DNA of 64,000 nucleotides from Mesocentrotus franciscanus (Eukaryota; Echinodermata; Echinoidea; Camarodonta; Strongylocentrotidae), in the NCBI GenBank assembly GCA_037976565.1, contig CP137684.1, forward strand, positions 24,541,010-24,605,009, written 5' to 3'. Both the position numbers and the translations under genes were made by a program. This document shows, piece after piece, positions 12,027-23,354 of this stretch. The notes beneath the pieces were generated by a model. It made no database searches, was not told where the DNA came from, and saw only the letters and a program-made list of their open reading frames with translations. Position 1 is the first letter of the stretch. Each line of letters begins with the position of its first letter.

Positions 12027-12560
12027 ATGTTGAATAGAATCATTAGACAGGCCGAGAAGATAAGAGGACAAGAATTTAACTTTGGAGATTCATGTCGAAT
12101 TAGGATAGTAGAAAAGGCAAACTCCATCTTAAAGCATAATCGGCATCCCTTGAATGAAAACTATATACAAATGCGGTCCGGTAACAGTCTGAGACCAGCA
12201 TGCTGTCGAAGAAATCAGCTCTTAAACTCATTTGTGCTACGAAATCTACATTGGCTTCCTGTCAACTCCCGTATTTTGTTAAAACTATTAGTTTTTGCAT
12301 ACGAATGCTTTCATGGCATTGCCCCTTCCTATTTAAGTGAACTATTATCATTGTACCGGTCTACTCGTAATTTAAGATCAAGCCCAAAAGCATTATTCAT
12401 TGTCCCTCCCACCTCAACTAAAGCCTACGGTGAGCGTTCTTTTACCCTCCTAAGTTTTATGGAATGCACTTCCAGATTCCATGAGAAATCACAATGATTT
12501 AAACAAGTTTAAGATTTCTCTTAAAATGTATTTATTCAATGTTAAAGTGTACACCCATGA
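12027..12560 (+). pseudogene. LINE RT C-terminus, apparently chimeric
   Basis: The 156-codon frame ends in a classical C-terminal stretch of CR1/L2-type LINE proteins: LHWLPVNSRI, then FAYECFHGIAPSYLSELL, then KAYGERSFTLL. Its first half (LNRIIRQAEKIRG to RRNQLLNSFV) also looks like a LINE protein end, from a different CR1/L2 lineage, and the two halves meet at about codon 72. A stop at 12495 lies slightly before the usual end. Downstream, to 12741, come an A/T-rich 3' untranslated region and GCGCTATAAAAGAGCTGAG followed by an (ATT)n tail, the normal 3' end of such LINEs. 5'-truncated and inactive. Confidence 0.7.
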
Positions 12561-12704
12561 ACTCAGTGTCCAACACTAAATGTACTTTTTTGCTTCTAAG
12601 TGGATTTCTAATTTGCATTACTTTTTCTTGTAATTCTTTCCTTTCTATTTAAAGCGCATAGAGACATGCTGTCCTGTAATGTGTTATGCGCTATAAAAGA
12701 GCTG

Positions 12705-12708
<4 letters not shown>

Positions 12709-12740
<32 letters not shown>

Positions 12741-12839
12741 TGTACCCAGCTCCATACGAATGTTAAAAAGAAACTTGATGTTGAATGTTGTTAATAATGA
12801 TGACGATAATAATATTAATAATTTTACACAATATTAACA

Positions 12840-12877
<38 letters not shown>

Positions 12878-12975
12878 GTGATGATGATAATAATAGTGAT
12901 AATATTACTAATTATAATACTTCTACTACTACTACTACACACAATAATAATTATACTAATAACAATTATTATTAT
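12709..12975. repeat. ATT/AAT/ACT microsatellite cluster
   Basis: (ATT)n at 12709-12741 forms the LINE tail. (AAT)n at about 12838-12874, (CTA)n near 12921-12938 and further ATT units follow. The Ile/Asn/Leu-only frames on both strands are artefacts of these repeats. Confidence 0.9.
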
Positions 12976-13256
12976 TAGGCCATTTGCATAATCAGCCAAA
13001 CCAGCGGCCTACTGATTGGTCGAGCACCGTGTGCGTCGGCCAATAGGCCCTGTGCATTATTGTTTCCGATTATCGATCGAATTATAGACCGTCGCGCCGG
13101 TCCTCCCGTAGAGTATAAAGCACCCTTGCTTACATTAGTTTTTATCACCTGACGAAGTGTTGCAGCGGCGCACGAAACGTCGAGATCTTTTAGATTCCTT
13201 ATTGACCACATTGCGAGACAAACGAATATCACTAGCGATATTATTTTCGATAACAA
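12976..13256 (+). mobile_element. Penelope-type solo LTR candidate with promoter
   Basis: A moderately GC-rich block between AT-rich flanks. It contains ATTGG at 13015-13019 and CCAAT at 13040-13044, a TATAAAG box at 13114-13120, and then CACCTGACGAAG ... CACGAAACGTCGAGATC at 13148-13190. The last part matches the conserved hammerhead-ribozyme-like segment seen in LTRs of Penelope-like retroelements. No Penelope reverse transcriptase lies nearby, so this would be a solo or truncated LTR. Assignment is from remembered motif style and not from a search. Confidence 0.45.
13146..13190 (+). ncRNA. Hammerhead-like ribozyme core (candidate)
   Basis: CTGACGA (13151-13157) fits the CUGANGA box and GAAA (13176-13179) the second core box. 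The 18 nt between can form a short stem II (GTGT with GCAC) with a 9-10 nt loop. Stem III and the cleavage triplet could not be placed with confidence, so activity is unproven. Confidence 0.35.
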
Positions 13257-14640
13257 TTATTATAATACATTATTTATACCTGTCAAAATTTATCATCTTT
13301 TACACCTCACCTTGACATATTAAAGCTCACATCTAAAAGTGTAATTCTATTCGTATGTCATTTCCATTTATTCATTTTATTCTTGAGTAACGACAAATAA
13401 AAGAACATCAAATTTACAAGGGATATGATTAATTTCGTTGTTAACTGTATATTATACGTTTAATCAAGAAAAAGTTTTTGTACGGAAATTTTGTGGTAAT
13501 CATATTAATTGCAAGGTCATTATCAGATAATACATAGTTGGTCAAAAGAATTAACCATCATGATGATTGAAATTTTAAGCCCAAAGTGACATTTTGATTA
13601 AAAAAAAAAAAAAAACGCGTGGCACTAGCTCTATCCTATTTCTTGGTATTTTTGCAGGAGTTTTAGCATGGATGCCATGCATTACCCCAAAACGCCGTCT
13701 TGAGTAAAAAACAAAACAAAACAAATATAATCACGTGTCGGCTTTTCTATTTATAGTTTAATAACCTTTTTCATATGAATAATGCTGTACACAAATATAA
13801 TACCTGAGTTGCCAACATTTCAGAGTTCAATTTGGACACACAAATGTTTTGTCAGGAGTAGTAGTATTAAGAGTAATAGTAGAAGAAGAAGAAGAAGTAG
13901 TAGTAGTAGTAGTACCACTACTACTAAGCAGATATACCAACGATTCACTGCCTCGAGTTTGAGATTCCCAGCTGCGAGTTGTTATGGATTCAATTAACTT
14001 TAACAGGAAATTAAGGCAACATTCGTTTTTAGTGTATGCTATCGTCCCCAATCATCTAATGCTACCTTCCTGAAGCACTTCCTAGCGTATTCCATCAAAT
14101 TCACAAAGCAGATAGCATGGATTTTCAGAAAACGATTAAATGTATTCCATGCAATCTATTTGTTGATGAAGAGAGCAGTATTAACACTTAAAAGACCTCC
14201 ACACTTGTGTCGCAGGCAGCTATCAAAGATGTTGTTCCCATATTACGCTCTTATGGTCGTCGTCGAGCACCATGGATTATTCAGATAATAGTTAGCATGT
14301 CCAGATGAAAGAGAAGAGCTAACGGGAAAGCAAAAAACAAAACAAACAAAAAAACAAACAATTAGTGACAAATGTATCAGTAGATCTCCACAGCAGTGAA
14401 ACGTATGACAAGAAATTCATACAATGATTATTTTCATAATCTAGCTGTGACTTCTGCTCAGAACTCAAAACTATAAGTTAAACGAAAAATTCGAACAAGT
14501 GTAGCTTTAATCACAACGGTACATCAATTCATTATCCTATCGAAATAGCTCAGAGTTTTAACAAGTTCTTGTGTAATAGCTTCATCGGTAGAGCCATTAA
14601 CCGATACAAACGATTTGATAAATGTATTTGTCGGCGTTAA
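13257..14640. other. No gene seen
   Basis: AT-rich. It contains a poly-A run near 13600 and an AGA/AGT trinucleotide stretch at about 13857-13925, whose Ser/Arg/Thr frames are artefacts. Confidence 0.4.
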
Positions 14641-14641
14641 A

Positions 14642-14695
14642 AAGTATAGCTGGCAAATGTTGTTTATAGGGCAATACATGAGAACACTAATAGTT
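14642..14695 (+). repeat. Direct repeat, left copy (pairs with 18309)
   Basis: GTATAGCTGGCAAATGTT and the following GGCAATA..TGAGAACA match 18309-18362 with a few changes. The two copies bracket the YR-retrotransposon fragment at 15.9-16.8 kb and might be its split terminal repeats. Confidence 0.45.
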
Positions 14696-14895
14696 TTCAG
14701 GCATGAGTGACGAAATTTCTTGAATTCCGCTGTGTAAGCGGTGGTTAGTTTGAATACGAAAAAGGGAATATTCTAGAGAAGGGTGCGGGAATGAGAAGAG
14801 TCATTCTAGCCTTCCACTCCATGCATACTAGCACGTATTTTAGGAGCCTCTCTTCCTTTAAAGCGTTAAAGTTCCAAAGTGAATCTGGCGAGGGT

Positions 14896-15190
14896 ATTGA
14901 ATTGAATTGATACGGTTTATTTATAAAAATTCAAATCAGCTAAAACTGACACATCTTGAATTTACAAATAAAACTGCAACATATAAAATACATGCAAATA
15001 GTACAATGTAAAATAGGCAAATATGAAATTAATACATTCATTAAATCAATTGATATGATATAAGGAATACAAATTTAAAAAAGAAGAGAAAGAAGAAGAA
15101 AAAAAGGAGGAGAAAATAAAGGGAAAAAAGTGAAAAAATGGAAAAACGAAAGAAGAAGTAAATGAGGTTGATAGTAAAATCCAATCCAAT
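14896..15190 (-). mobile_element. Possible LINE 3' tail
   Basis: On the minus strand it ends ..AATAAACCGTATCAATTC followed by ATTCAAT repeats. Upstream of that lies a T/C-rich stretch on the minus strand (purine-rich on plus, about 15070-15160). This resembles the 3' untranslated end of a CR1-type LINE inserted on the minus strand. No coding part is present. Confidence 0.3.
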
Positions 15191-15939
15191 CCAGGAATGT
15201 ATAAAACGCCAATATTTAGTTGCCTAATCAAAGGCGCTGATGAGACTGAAAAACTACAACAAATGTCTATTCATGATTCTAACTGCGAAAGACAAAAAAC
15301 AGTGACTAATTGTAACCAATCTGAAATAGGTATGTCTTTAGTTGAGTTCTGAAAGTGGATAACTGGTGACAAGAGCGAACGATTTGGGGAATACCATTCA
15401 CGATGCACAGGCAGTAAATGATCGATCACCTAGAAGAAAGCGTGTTCGAGGACTCTCAAGCAGGTATTTACCTGCAGGTCGCAAATTAGAGTATACAATT
15501 GATTGGTATAATACCAGTAAGGAAATGCAGTATACAATAAGAATTCCAATAATGAAACTGTTTCTGACCAGTATAACATCATGTAGATAACTTTTGATTA
15601 GTGCCTTGTCAATAAAACGTTAAGGATTTATATTAACATAGTGTATAAAGACATGCTGCTATATTATGACTATATACATATTTTTAAAAACAATGGTTCT
15701 ATGCAAGTATTTCAGATTAATATGTTATTAAAAACATGGTTGACGGTAAGACAACAGTTAAGAAGTGCATACAAGAGTTTATACTTGAAGGATCAACAGT
15801 AAGAATTCAGTTTAAAACAAGTAAGAAGGTGAATATATTCATTATAAATGTTGAGATTGATACACAAGTGTGTGTTTGCCAGAATGACCAAATAAATAAA
15901 ATATCAACACAAATAAATCTCACATAAAATCCGCACCTA
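15191..15939. other. No gene seen
   Basis: Short frames only (15366-15590, 15736-15927) without recognisable motifs. The region might be the decayed 5' part of the retrotransposon that follows, but nothing shows it directly. Confidence 0.35.
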
Positions 15940-16760
15940 ATCATTCAAAATTCGTCCATGATGAAATCGAAAGGTTATTAGTTAATGGTTGTGTATCAGA
16001 AGTCAATTCAAAACGCAATGATAAGTCCCCTGACTGTCTCTGAAAATAGGGGCACAATTTGGTTCCGGATTGTAGGCATAGCCATGTGTGTACAAAGATG
16101 TACGAGGACCCATCACTTGCTAAATACGTTTTCCAAGAAGGGATCATGTTTTTAAGATCTGATTTTAAATCGGCATAAAGTCATCTCGAATACCTCGGCT
16201 TTGCTTGGGATTTTGAAGGCCCTATAAGAAACCTTGTGGTCAGTGTATTACTTCTAGGGATATCAAATTAGGTTATAATTATAAATAGTTACAGTACCAC
16301 ACTGGTGAAAACAAGGACAAAGGGTGATAGTGTTTTTAAGATGATGAGATCGCAGGTTGCGATAACAAAGATGAGGCTACTGAGGTTTGAATGATGGACT
16401 GTTGGTATGAATGTTCAACTGAAAACAAAAGAGGTTTTCAGGTGTGTTAATGATTGGGCCTCATGGAATGGAGACGTATGGAGACAAAGTTTATATTTTG
16501 GCACAAGAATGTGGACTGAGTTAATGACAAACCCATTTAATTCGTGAAGTCACGGATTGTTGAACATGTTCATCGATGCATCGGGCATTGGATGTGTGGT
16601 ATACATTTATGAAGATCCAAACCTGAAAATGGTTGCTCTCCGGGAAAGACTAAAATGGAATACAACTGAGAGCTTGGAAGGGCAGAACAAATTCGTTGCT
16701 ACATGGATAGAAGAAATTTCACCAGAATAGTTCAGAAAGGCATGTAGAAACAGACAATTG
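15940..16760 (+). pseudogene. YR-retrotransposon RT-RNase H remnant
   Basis: Scattered over several frames with stops, the plus strand shows blocks of the DIRS/Ngaro-type reverse transcriptase in the right order: FVHDEIERLLVNGCVSEV (about 15945), YEDPSLAKYVFQEG (about 16100), SDFKSA, and EYLGFAWDFEG (about 16187). The tether and RNase H region follows: DWASWNGDVW (about 16455) and then MFIDASGIGCVVYI near 16570, whose Asp fits the first RNase H catalytic residue. The YxDD block and the recombinase were not found, so the piece has internal deletions. Similar elements encode a tyrosine recombinase downstream. None is convincing here before the fold-back element at 17352. Confidence 0.6.
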
Positions 16761-17351
16761 CAAGTTATTGAAATTAAAATATGGCAGACATGCGAACAAT
16801 ATGGAAATAATAGATGACGCATAGACACCCGTTTGAATTCCACTTAACATAGTAAATGAGCGTGTACTAATAGTCCCAGTACAATAGCAGACAGCGATGA
16901 TTGGGTCATTAGTTAAAAGGTATTTGATTTTCTGGATTGAGCAACAGGCAGCACTTACACAGTTGACAGGTTAGCATGTGATAAGAATACACGGTTTAAC
17001 TCAGGATGAGGTTGCCCCCACTGCTGAAGGGTAGATGCGTTCAAATTGACATGAAGGTAATGAAGTTGACTGATGGGTACCTTCACCTTACCTCGACTAG
17101 CAGCGAGGGTAATAGAGACTAGAAACCAATTCAGGAAAGGGTCGTAGATTGTGCCGCAGTCAAAATCAGCACAACATTTGCCATGAGTTCACAATGAAGG
17201 AAGGTTGTGTTTTTTGTCAACGAATCATTCATTTCTTTTCTATGTTATGACAAGAAGTAAGGAAGTGGGTAATAATGGCATTTTCGGCTCCCAAAATCAG
17301 AAGATCACAATGGTTCCATTGAAATCACAATTCTAGACATGATTAATGTAA

Positions 17352-17714
17352 TTTAAACATATTTGTGGCTTACACCCAGTAAATAAGATCGATTGATCGA
17401 TCTGTATTGAAAAACAAGTCAGAAAAAATCTCGGAACCAGCGGGACCTGAACCTGCATCTACTGCTTGCCGGGCAGCGACTCTACCACCAGGCTATCACT
17501 GGCCCATGGCACAGTCACGATGAACTAGAATCAAATACCCAAGCTCTCCCGATTCATTCTGACTCATTAATATTCATTAGTCCGCCATAGGACACAAACT
17601 TCTATAAATGTAGGTTCAGGTCCCGCTGGTTCCGAGATTTTTTCTGACTTTTTTTTAAATACAGATCGATCAATCGATCTTATTTACTGGGTGTAAGCCA
17701 CAAATATGTTTAAA
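17352..17714. mobile_element. Fold-back element with tRNA-like core, TAA duplication
   Basis: Two arms of about 103 nt (17352-17454 and 17612-17714) are near-perfect inverted copies. They begin TTTAAACATATTTGTGGC and end in the complementary sequence. TAA lies directly outside both ends (17349-17351, 17715-17717), fitting the 3-bp TWA target of PIF/Harbinger elements. On the minus strand the left arm's inner end plus 17455-17511 resembles a tRNA: TGGTGGTAGAGTC as A-box and GGTTCAGGTCCC as B-box. The right arm repeats only the B-box part. No transposase. Reading: a MITE that captured, or was formed from, a tRNA-related SINE. Confidence 0.75.
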
Positions 17715-18308
17715 TAATTGAAATTTCTCCCAGGAAGCATTACTTTTATAGAAATGATTAATGTCATCTTGAAAATGAGGTAGAGGCATGTGGAGCAAAC
17801 TATTGGTCTTAGTATAAATATGGCATGGCATCTGGCGGCAGTCATGAAGCGATTGAAATTGCAGAGGATGGCAGATCGAGCGATACCCGCTTAAAAATAA
17901 AGCTATGCTTGGAATTTTGCCTCTGGCTGAAATATCGATCGAGCGATTTCGTAAAACTATGTCAAATATGACATGTTAGGCTTAAAAAAATGTGTTAATC
18001 CCGTAGTAACAATTTTACGCATTCGTTTGTATTCGTTGAATACCATTTTGTCTTCATGTTTTAGGTTTATTTTGTAACGCAGTGATTTATTACAATACGA
18101 TATGATTATCAATCAGGAATAGATACGCTGTATTGAAGTGAAGTTCGATAGTAGTAGTGTTATAGTAGCTCGGCAGCCTAATCCCAAAATATTTTATATT
18201 TTGCTCTTTTGTCAGGGTAAAACGTTTTAGATGTGAAGGGTACTATAGTTGTAATGTAATTTATGTTGTTAACGTTAGTAAGATGAACATGTTTGTGCCA
18301 GCGTCACA

Positions 18309-18362
18309 CAGTATAGCTGGCAAATGTTTTGTATACGGCAATAACTGAGAACATAAAGGATT
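18309..18362 (+). repeat. Direct repeat, right copy (pairs with 14642)
   Basis: Matches 14642-14695 (shared core GTATAGCTGGCAAATGTT). It is the same orientation at 3.67 kb distance, on the far side of the YR-retrotransposon fragment and the fold-back element. Confidence 0.45.
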
Positions 18363-18814
18363 CGCGGTCATAAATTACGGCGCTTCGGGGCGTCCTGACA
18401 CCGCGGACCAATGTAGTTTTAACATAAAAACAGGCAGAAGATGGCAGCCAAATCTGGTTTAAACTTAAAGCTTAGACATCAGAGAAAATGGTGGTAATAA
18501 AATTAAAGTGGAAATCCCTGGAAATCTTACCATTTCCTCTGGATTTAAAAAAAAAAAGTGAATAACCCAATGATATATTAGAAAGATTGTGTTTCTATCC
18601 ATTTTTAACTCATTCATGCAGTGAAATGAACTTTAAGGAATATGTGAGAGCAATTTTATATCAATAGTTTAAAAAGTCCATGTTAAATTGAAAGATTAAT
18701 ATAAAACAAGTCACTTGTCACGTTGGAAAACGCAAACAGCGGTTTTATCAAAATATCCTTTTTCCTTAATGAAACAAGGAAACTAAATAAAGCGAAAAAT
18801 AGTGTTTATATGTA

Positions 18815-18849
<35 letters not shown>

Positions 18850-20479
18850 TAGAATGTGCCATCGATGGATGTAATTAGTATAGAAATGTATACAGTGTCC
18901 CGATAAGCATTGAATGTGTTGTCATGGGTTACTGTCTGGAAAGGTTGATGCTACCTTTGAAAGGAAAGTGGAATGGCATTACACCTGTTATAGACAGGGA
19001 TTTCTTTTGGAGATGATTGTATATACGCTGATGTACTGGATTTACAGTGGCTAGGGGCCACACCTTATGAAGTTGTCTTGGTGTAGAGAGGTCCTGGTGT
19101 AGCAGCTTGCTTAAGCAGGATAGCTGCTTGTGTAGTGAAGAATGCAAGTGGAGAAAGATGTTACTTCTTGCTTGAAAGTTTGTTACAGAAGAATTTGCAG
19201 CTTATATTAAGTAAAACCGATACTTTTCCATCGGTAAGTGAAATCATAAAATTGTATTTTATACTACGTTGATGATTGTATAATCTTGTACTTTAATGAA
19301 GGGTGGTTTTATTTCAAAAGACAATTTGAAGTACGAGAAAGGTATAAAGGCATGTTGTTTTACCATTCGCTATCAAATATACTTTGGGCAAGGAACATTA
19401 TGATTAAAGAAGAGGAAAATATTTGCAATTTTAATTGATGCATGTTTCACCCATAAGAAGAGCCTATAGTAGAGAAATGTTTGTGCCTGAACTCTTTACA
19501 TTTTAGATGGCACAGGGCTTTGGGAGACAGGCTGAGGTTTCCACGAGAGTCGATGTGAGACGGGACATTTGGAGACGTGGCCGACAGATCACCAAGAACA
19601 TGGCGTCTCCAGAATAGAGAACGCAAATGAACAGTATGTTGAGCTGTAATTGTGCTGAGAATTTTGACAGACTATTATGGAACTTGTTGAAAAAGACTAA
19701 ATAGTTCGATGAACTTGAAAGACATATCTGAATATAGAATTGATAGGTCAAAGGTGTAGCAGCTAGAGCCAGTCCTATCAGTTGGGCATAGTGACCATTT
19801 CGAGTTTGAGTGTATGATGTACTTTCAATTCTGCTGTATTGTTGATACATGCTTTGTATAAAGACGACTTTGAAATTGCTTATAAGCAAAGGTCATTGTG
19901 AAAGGTCAATCGAGGGTGGAGAAAACAGACAATACAGGTCTGGATTCAACATGACTGTTTACGACAAGAAATCAGTTGTTGATTGTATCGAGAAGAGATC
20001 ATTGTCTTTTGAAGGTATAATTTTTCGAGTTGATAACTGAATGAACGGTCAATACAGGTCTGTTTATTTACGTTAAGGTAATGTTTCTCAAGAGCGAGAA
20101 GTGTATGAGATAACAGATATGTTATATATTTAGACAAGTCGGGTCTACTTATATTGTACATTATTGGTGTAGATTTCATATATAACAAGATATAGAATGA
20201 TTTGATACCTGTTACAACGGTGGTGAACATTTATATTTGATCAGAGAAGTTTGGTTTATTTTGCTGGGACCGAGTGTATGGAAAGATATTGAAAGAGGGT
20301 ATTTATTTCGTTCTTACCATTCTCTTTGTCGTTATTTGAAAAGTGGTATAATCTCAAATCGAGTTTTCCCCTGTAGGTGCCCCTTTTTCAGGAAAGTGCC
20401 CTTTTTTGTAGGTAATCCCACTAAAATTTCCCACTGAAATTCCATTCGAGAGTACTTGGCATCGTTTAATGAAACTCTC
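18363..20479. other. No gene seen; (GA)n at 18814-18850
   Basis: About 2.1 kb without recognisable coding sequence. It includes an AG dinucleotide microsatellite of about 37 nt. The phrase CAATACAGGTCTG occurs at 19931 and 20051, a small local duplication. The 128-codon minus frame at 19503-19889 has no domain I can recognise. Confidence 0.4.
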
Positions 20480-20575
20480 ACAACTATAAGTTCACCGACA
20501 TCCCATTGATGCAAGTGTTGATTTGCATAAACATGTACATGTTTCAATGGGATGTCAGCGAATTTGTACTTGTGA
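20480..20575. repeat. Imperfect inverted repeat, 31-nt arms
   Basis: Arms 20480-20510 and 20545-20575 are reverse complements with a few mismatches. Their inner 14 nt, GACATCCCATTGA and complement, are nearly perfect. The 34-nt loop contains ACATGTACATGT. Could form a hairpin; function unknown. Confidence 0.7.
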
Positions 20576-21814
20576 CGGTTCTGTAAAAACTGCCGTTGAT
20601 TCGATTCTTGGTCAGTGCTTACACCCGGCTAAGATCGAGGGTTTTGTCCACATTATTTTGTCCCCCTCAAACCACGTTTATTCCATGGGTACCAAGCAGC
20701 AATGATGAGGTTATAATATACTGTTGCCCCCCCCCCCATGAAATAAATTCATATATCTTGTCATGAACTGATTGTGAACATATTTTTTATTCTTGATATA
20801 TACATTTTTATCTTGTCAGAGCTTTAATACTTTAATATGAAGAGTCATAGACCAGTTTGTCAAAGTCATTTCCTGAAAACAGTAAAGTTTCTCCAATTTA
20901 AGGTGCAACTGTGTAATTTCATGGACTTTGCTGAAGAGCAGTATTAAGATAAGAGTACCCATGTTAAATGAGATCATATTTTCATTATCCTGTGTATTTT
21001 TTTCTTGTATAATTAAATCGTGTCTTACCAAGGTGGCCTCTATATTGGGTACATATACACACACTCTTTCCACATCTACTGCCTTTTTTGGTCTAAAGTG
21101 TTAGAAATACATTTTCAAAGATTTTATATAGGGTATACAAGCAAAGGTGATTAAAAATAATATTTCAAACAAACAAAATGTACAGCTTACATAACAAAAT
21201 CGTGCAGCTTAAAGCAGCAGTTTAGTTCAATTGTAATAATATTGATATTGAACTATGAGAACTATGAGAAGTAAGGGTAGACCTGTTTACGTCAGCGAAT
21301 GAAGGCCTTTGTCATTTTTTAGCGTTTATTTTTCCCCCTTTGTCTTCTCCCCTTTCAATGTGAACAAATTCGGTTGGGCGTCGTGCGTTGTGGATTTGCA
21401 CCATTTCAGGAAAAGAAAAGGTTATGGTATTTCCTTTTGTATTATCGTCTATACATCGAATCCCCTGAATGTTTCGTGCAGACCAAGAATTCATATCTGA
21501 AACATAACAACCTTGAACATAATAGAATATCGTTACACATCAGTCACATCGCCAAAAAACTTCACTTTGAATCCGAACCGACCAATTCATGGCCATTTGG
21601 GGATAATGTAATTGCTGTTAGATGTCTGTTGCCAGTTTGGTGTCAGTCTTGGGTCTGTCTCGTTGGTGGGACTGGACTGTTACACCCATCTACCTATGTC
21701 ACTCGTTGGGAGTACATATCCGAACCAATGTACCAACTGCCAACATTAATTCCACATCGCATAGTACGTGTATTAGTCTACTGTATGTTCATCCTGCTTT
21801 TTATATTTTTATTT
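20576..21814. other. No gene seen
   Basis: Mixed-composition DNA. The 167-codon frame at 21374-21877 runs into the SINE-like repeat and shows no domain, so I do not call it a gene. Confidence 0.35.
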
Positions 21815-21976
21815 TGGTTTCGTAACCGGGAGGCCCCGGTTTCGAAACCAAGTCAATGCGCGATTGCCCTTTGGTAAGGCATTAATCCTCATTGCCAAGT
21901 CCCTCGGAGAGGACCTAAAACCGTCGGTCCCATGGTTGCTTAAATACAAGCATACACATGCCCTCTTAGCAGTCAG
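21815..21976 (+). mobile_element. tRNA-derived SINE, 5'-truncated
   Basis: Starts inside a tRNA-like part (CCGGGAGGCCCCGGTTTCGAAACC, written as CCGGGAGGCCCC then GGTTTCGAAACC, the B-box region). It continues with a body containing TTTGGTAAGGCATTAATCC and CCTCGGAGAGGAC, phrases typical of invertebrate tRNA SINE bodies. The A-box half is absent. Confidence 0.5.
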
Positions 21977-22139
21977 TTAAAACAAACAAGCCAACCAACC
22001 TTCAACAATGTACTTTCTGTTGTTATATTGAATGAACAAAGGAAGTGACAACAAAGACAATTCCATTAGAGATATGTCTCTGGTTATATAATGTATTTCC
22101 TTGTCGTCCCGATTACTGGTCCTTAATAACACAGCCTGC

Positions 22140-22434
22140 GCATGAGGTGTATTGCCACGTTCGAGATGATTGATTGGTAGCTTAAATTAGCGGCACGTGA
22201 AACCATTGAATCTCAATACTATTCGCCCAATCATCAATCGTCTACTGTGGTAGCCCCGCCCCATTTTGGTTCTGAGTCGCCAATCTACAAACGCGCGGCT
22301 GGTGGTAGTGGATTGGTTAGCTAACCAGTGTTAGTTTTCATTTAGCATACCTCGGGCTTGGACTTGTATTATTTGCATCTCTTGGTTATTTTCAATTTTT
22401 AGACGAACTGGTTGTTATCAAACATCTCTACAAG
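22140..22434 (+). promoter_or_regulatory. CCAAT-rich promoter and noncoding first exon candidate
   Basis: A local rise in GC and CpG with four CCAAT boxes (ATTGG 22173-22177, CCAAT 22227-22231, CCAAT 22280-22284, ATTGG 22312-22316), spaced 54, 53 and 32 nt apart. There is a GC box (GCCCCGCCCC 22253-22262) and an octamer ATTTGCAT at 22371-22378. CTACAAG|GTAAGA at 22434/22435 is a strong splice donor, so 22380-22434 may be a 5' untranslated exon. CCAAT boxes bind NF-Y, and such multi-box, TATA-less promoters are typical of animal genes. No coding exon follows nearby. The downstream partner is unknown and could be the exon at 46087. Confidence 0.5.
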
Positions 22435-23350
22435 GTAAGACACCTAACTTGCTTGATATTAGAATGCTCTAAGTTCAAGGAGTGGTCGTTTGTTTTAAGT
22501 ACAGCGGTCCTTTTTTGATTTAATAAACCAAAGAGTATCTGTTTATTATTATCTATAATCCTAAAGTCTTATTTTAGTCAGGTTAGCCTTCGGGTGCATG
22601 AAAATTCTCCCTAAACAACCTTATGATATAAAAAGGTATACTATTCTAAATAAACTAATATATAATAGTCAACCGACTGTTAAACAATTAGTTCATAATT
22701 CGATACTAAATTAAGTTTATTTAATTTCATGACAAGGTTGTGATGAAACTCGTATATATACTCTCATTACCATATTCTGAACTTTAAATTAAACCACGAT
22801 TTGAGTGTAGCCCCAAATCAGCCATTCAAACCTGCCTTTTTTATAAATCAGTCTCGAGTGAAATCTGGTTTTAACTTTATACACCACTTATACTGCACCG
22901 AGATAAAGTTTAAGTCGGGTTTGACTTGTTTTTAGAAATTGTTTGCGATGGTGATGGTGAAAATCTACTGGCACCAGATTAAGAGAGACATAAATTTACC
23001 TCACGGAGAGAAAAATTTGATAGCTTATTTGAGGGGGGGGGGGGTTCTGTATGTAGTTTTAATTGAAATGACAGTGAAGTTGCACAAACTAAACATATTT
23101 TGAAAGAGAGTTCGAAAAATGGATTTCATTGAAATGAAAAGAGTTCCCGATTTGTCCGTGTCTTTCGGGATAAACGAAGTGACACTGGCTATTTATTGAA
23201 ATGCTTACGAAAAGGCATTTTGACGCACTAGAAAAACATAGTTGGTTATCCAATGATCTACATCATTTATGAATATGCCTTTTCAAGTCTACTCTTCCCG
23301 ACATGAGTCCTTGGGCATGAGGAATCAATAAACCTTACAATATTATTCTT
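22435..23350. other. Possible intron; no gene seen
   Basis: Follows the candidate donor at 22435. AT-rich with a G run near 23032. No exon could be supported. Confidence 0.35.
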
Positions 23351-23354
23351 TTAA

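Noticed and set aside
12763..12999. Ile/Leu-rich membrane-like frames on both strands
   Set aside because: Translated microsatellites (AAT, ATT, ACT).
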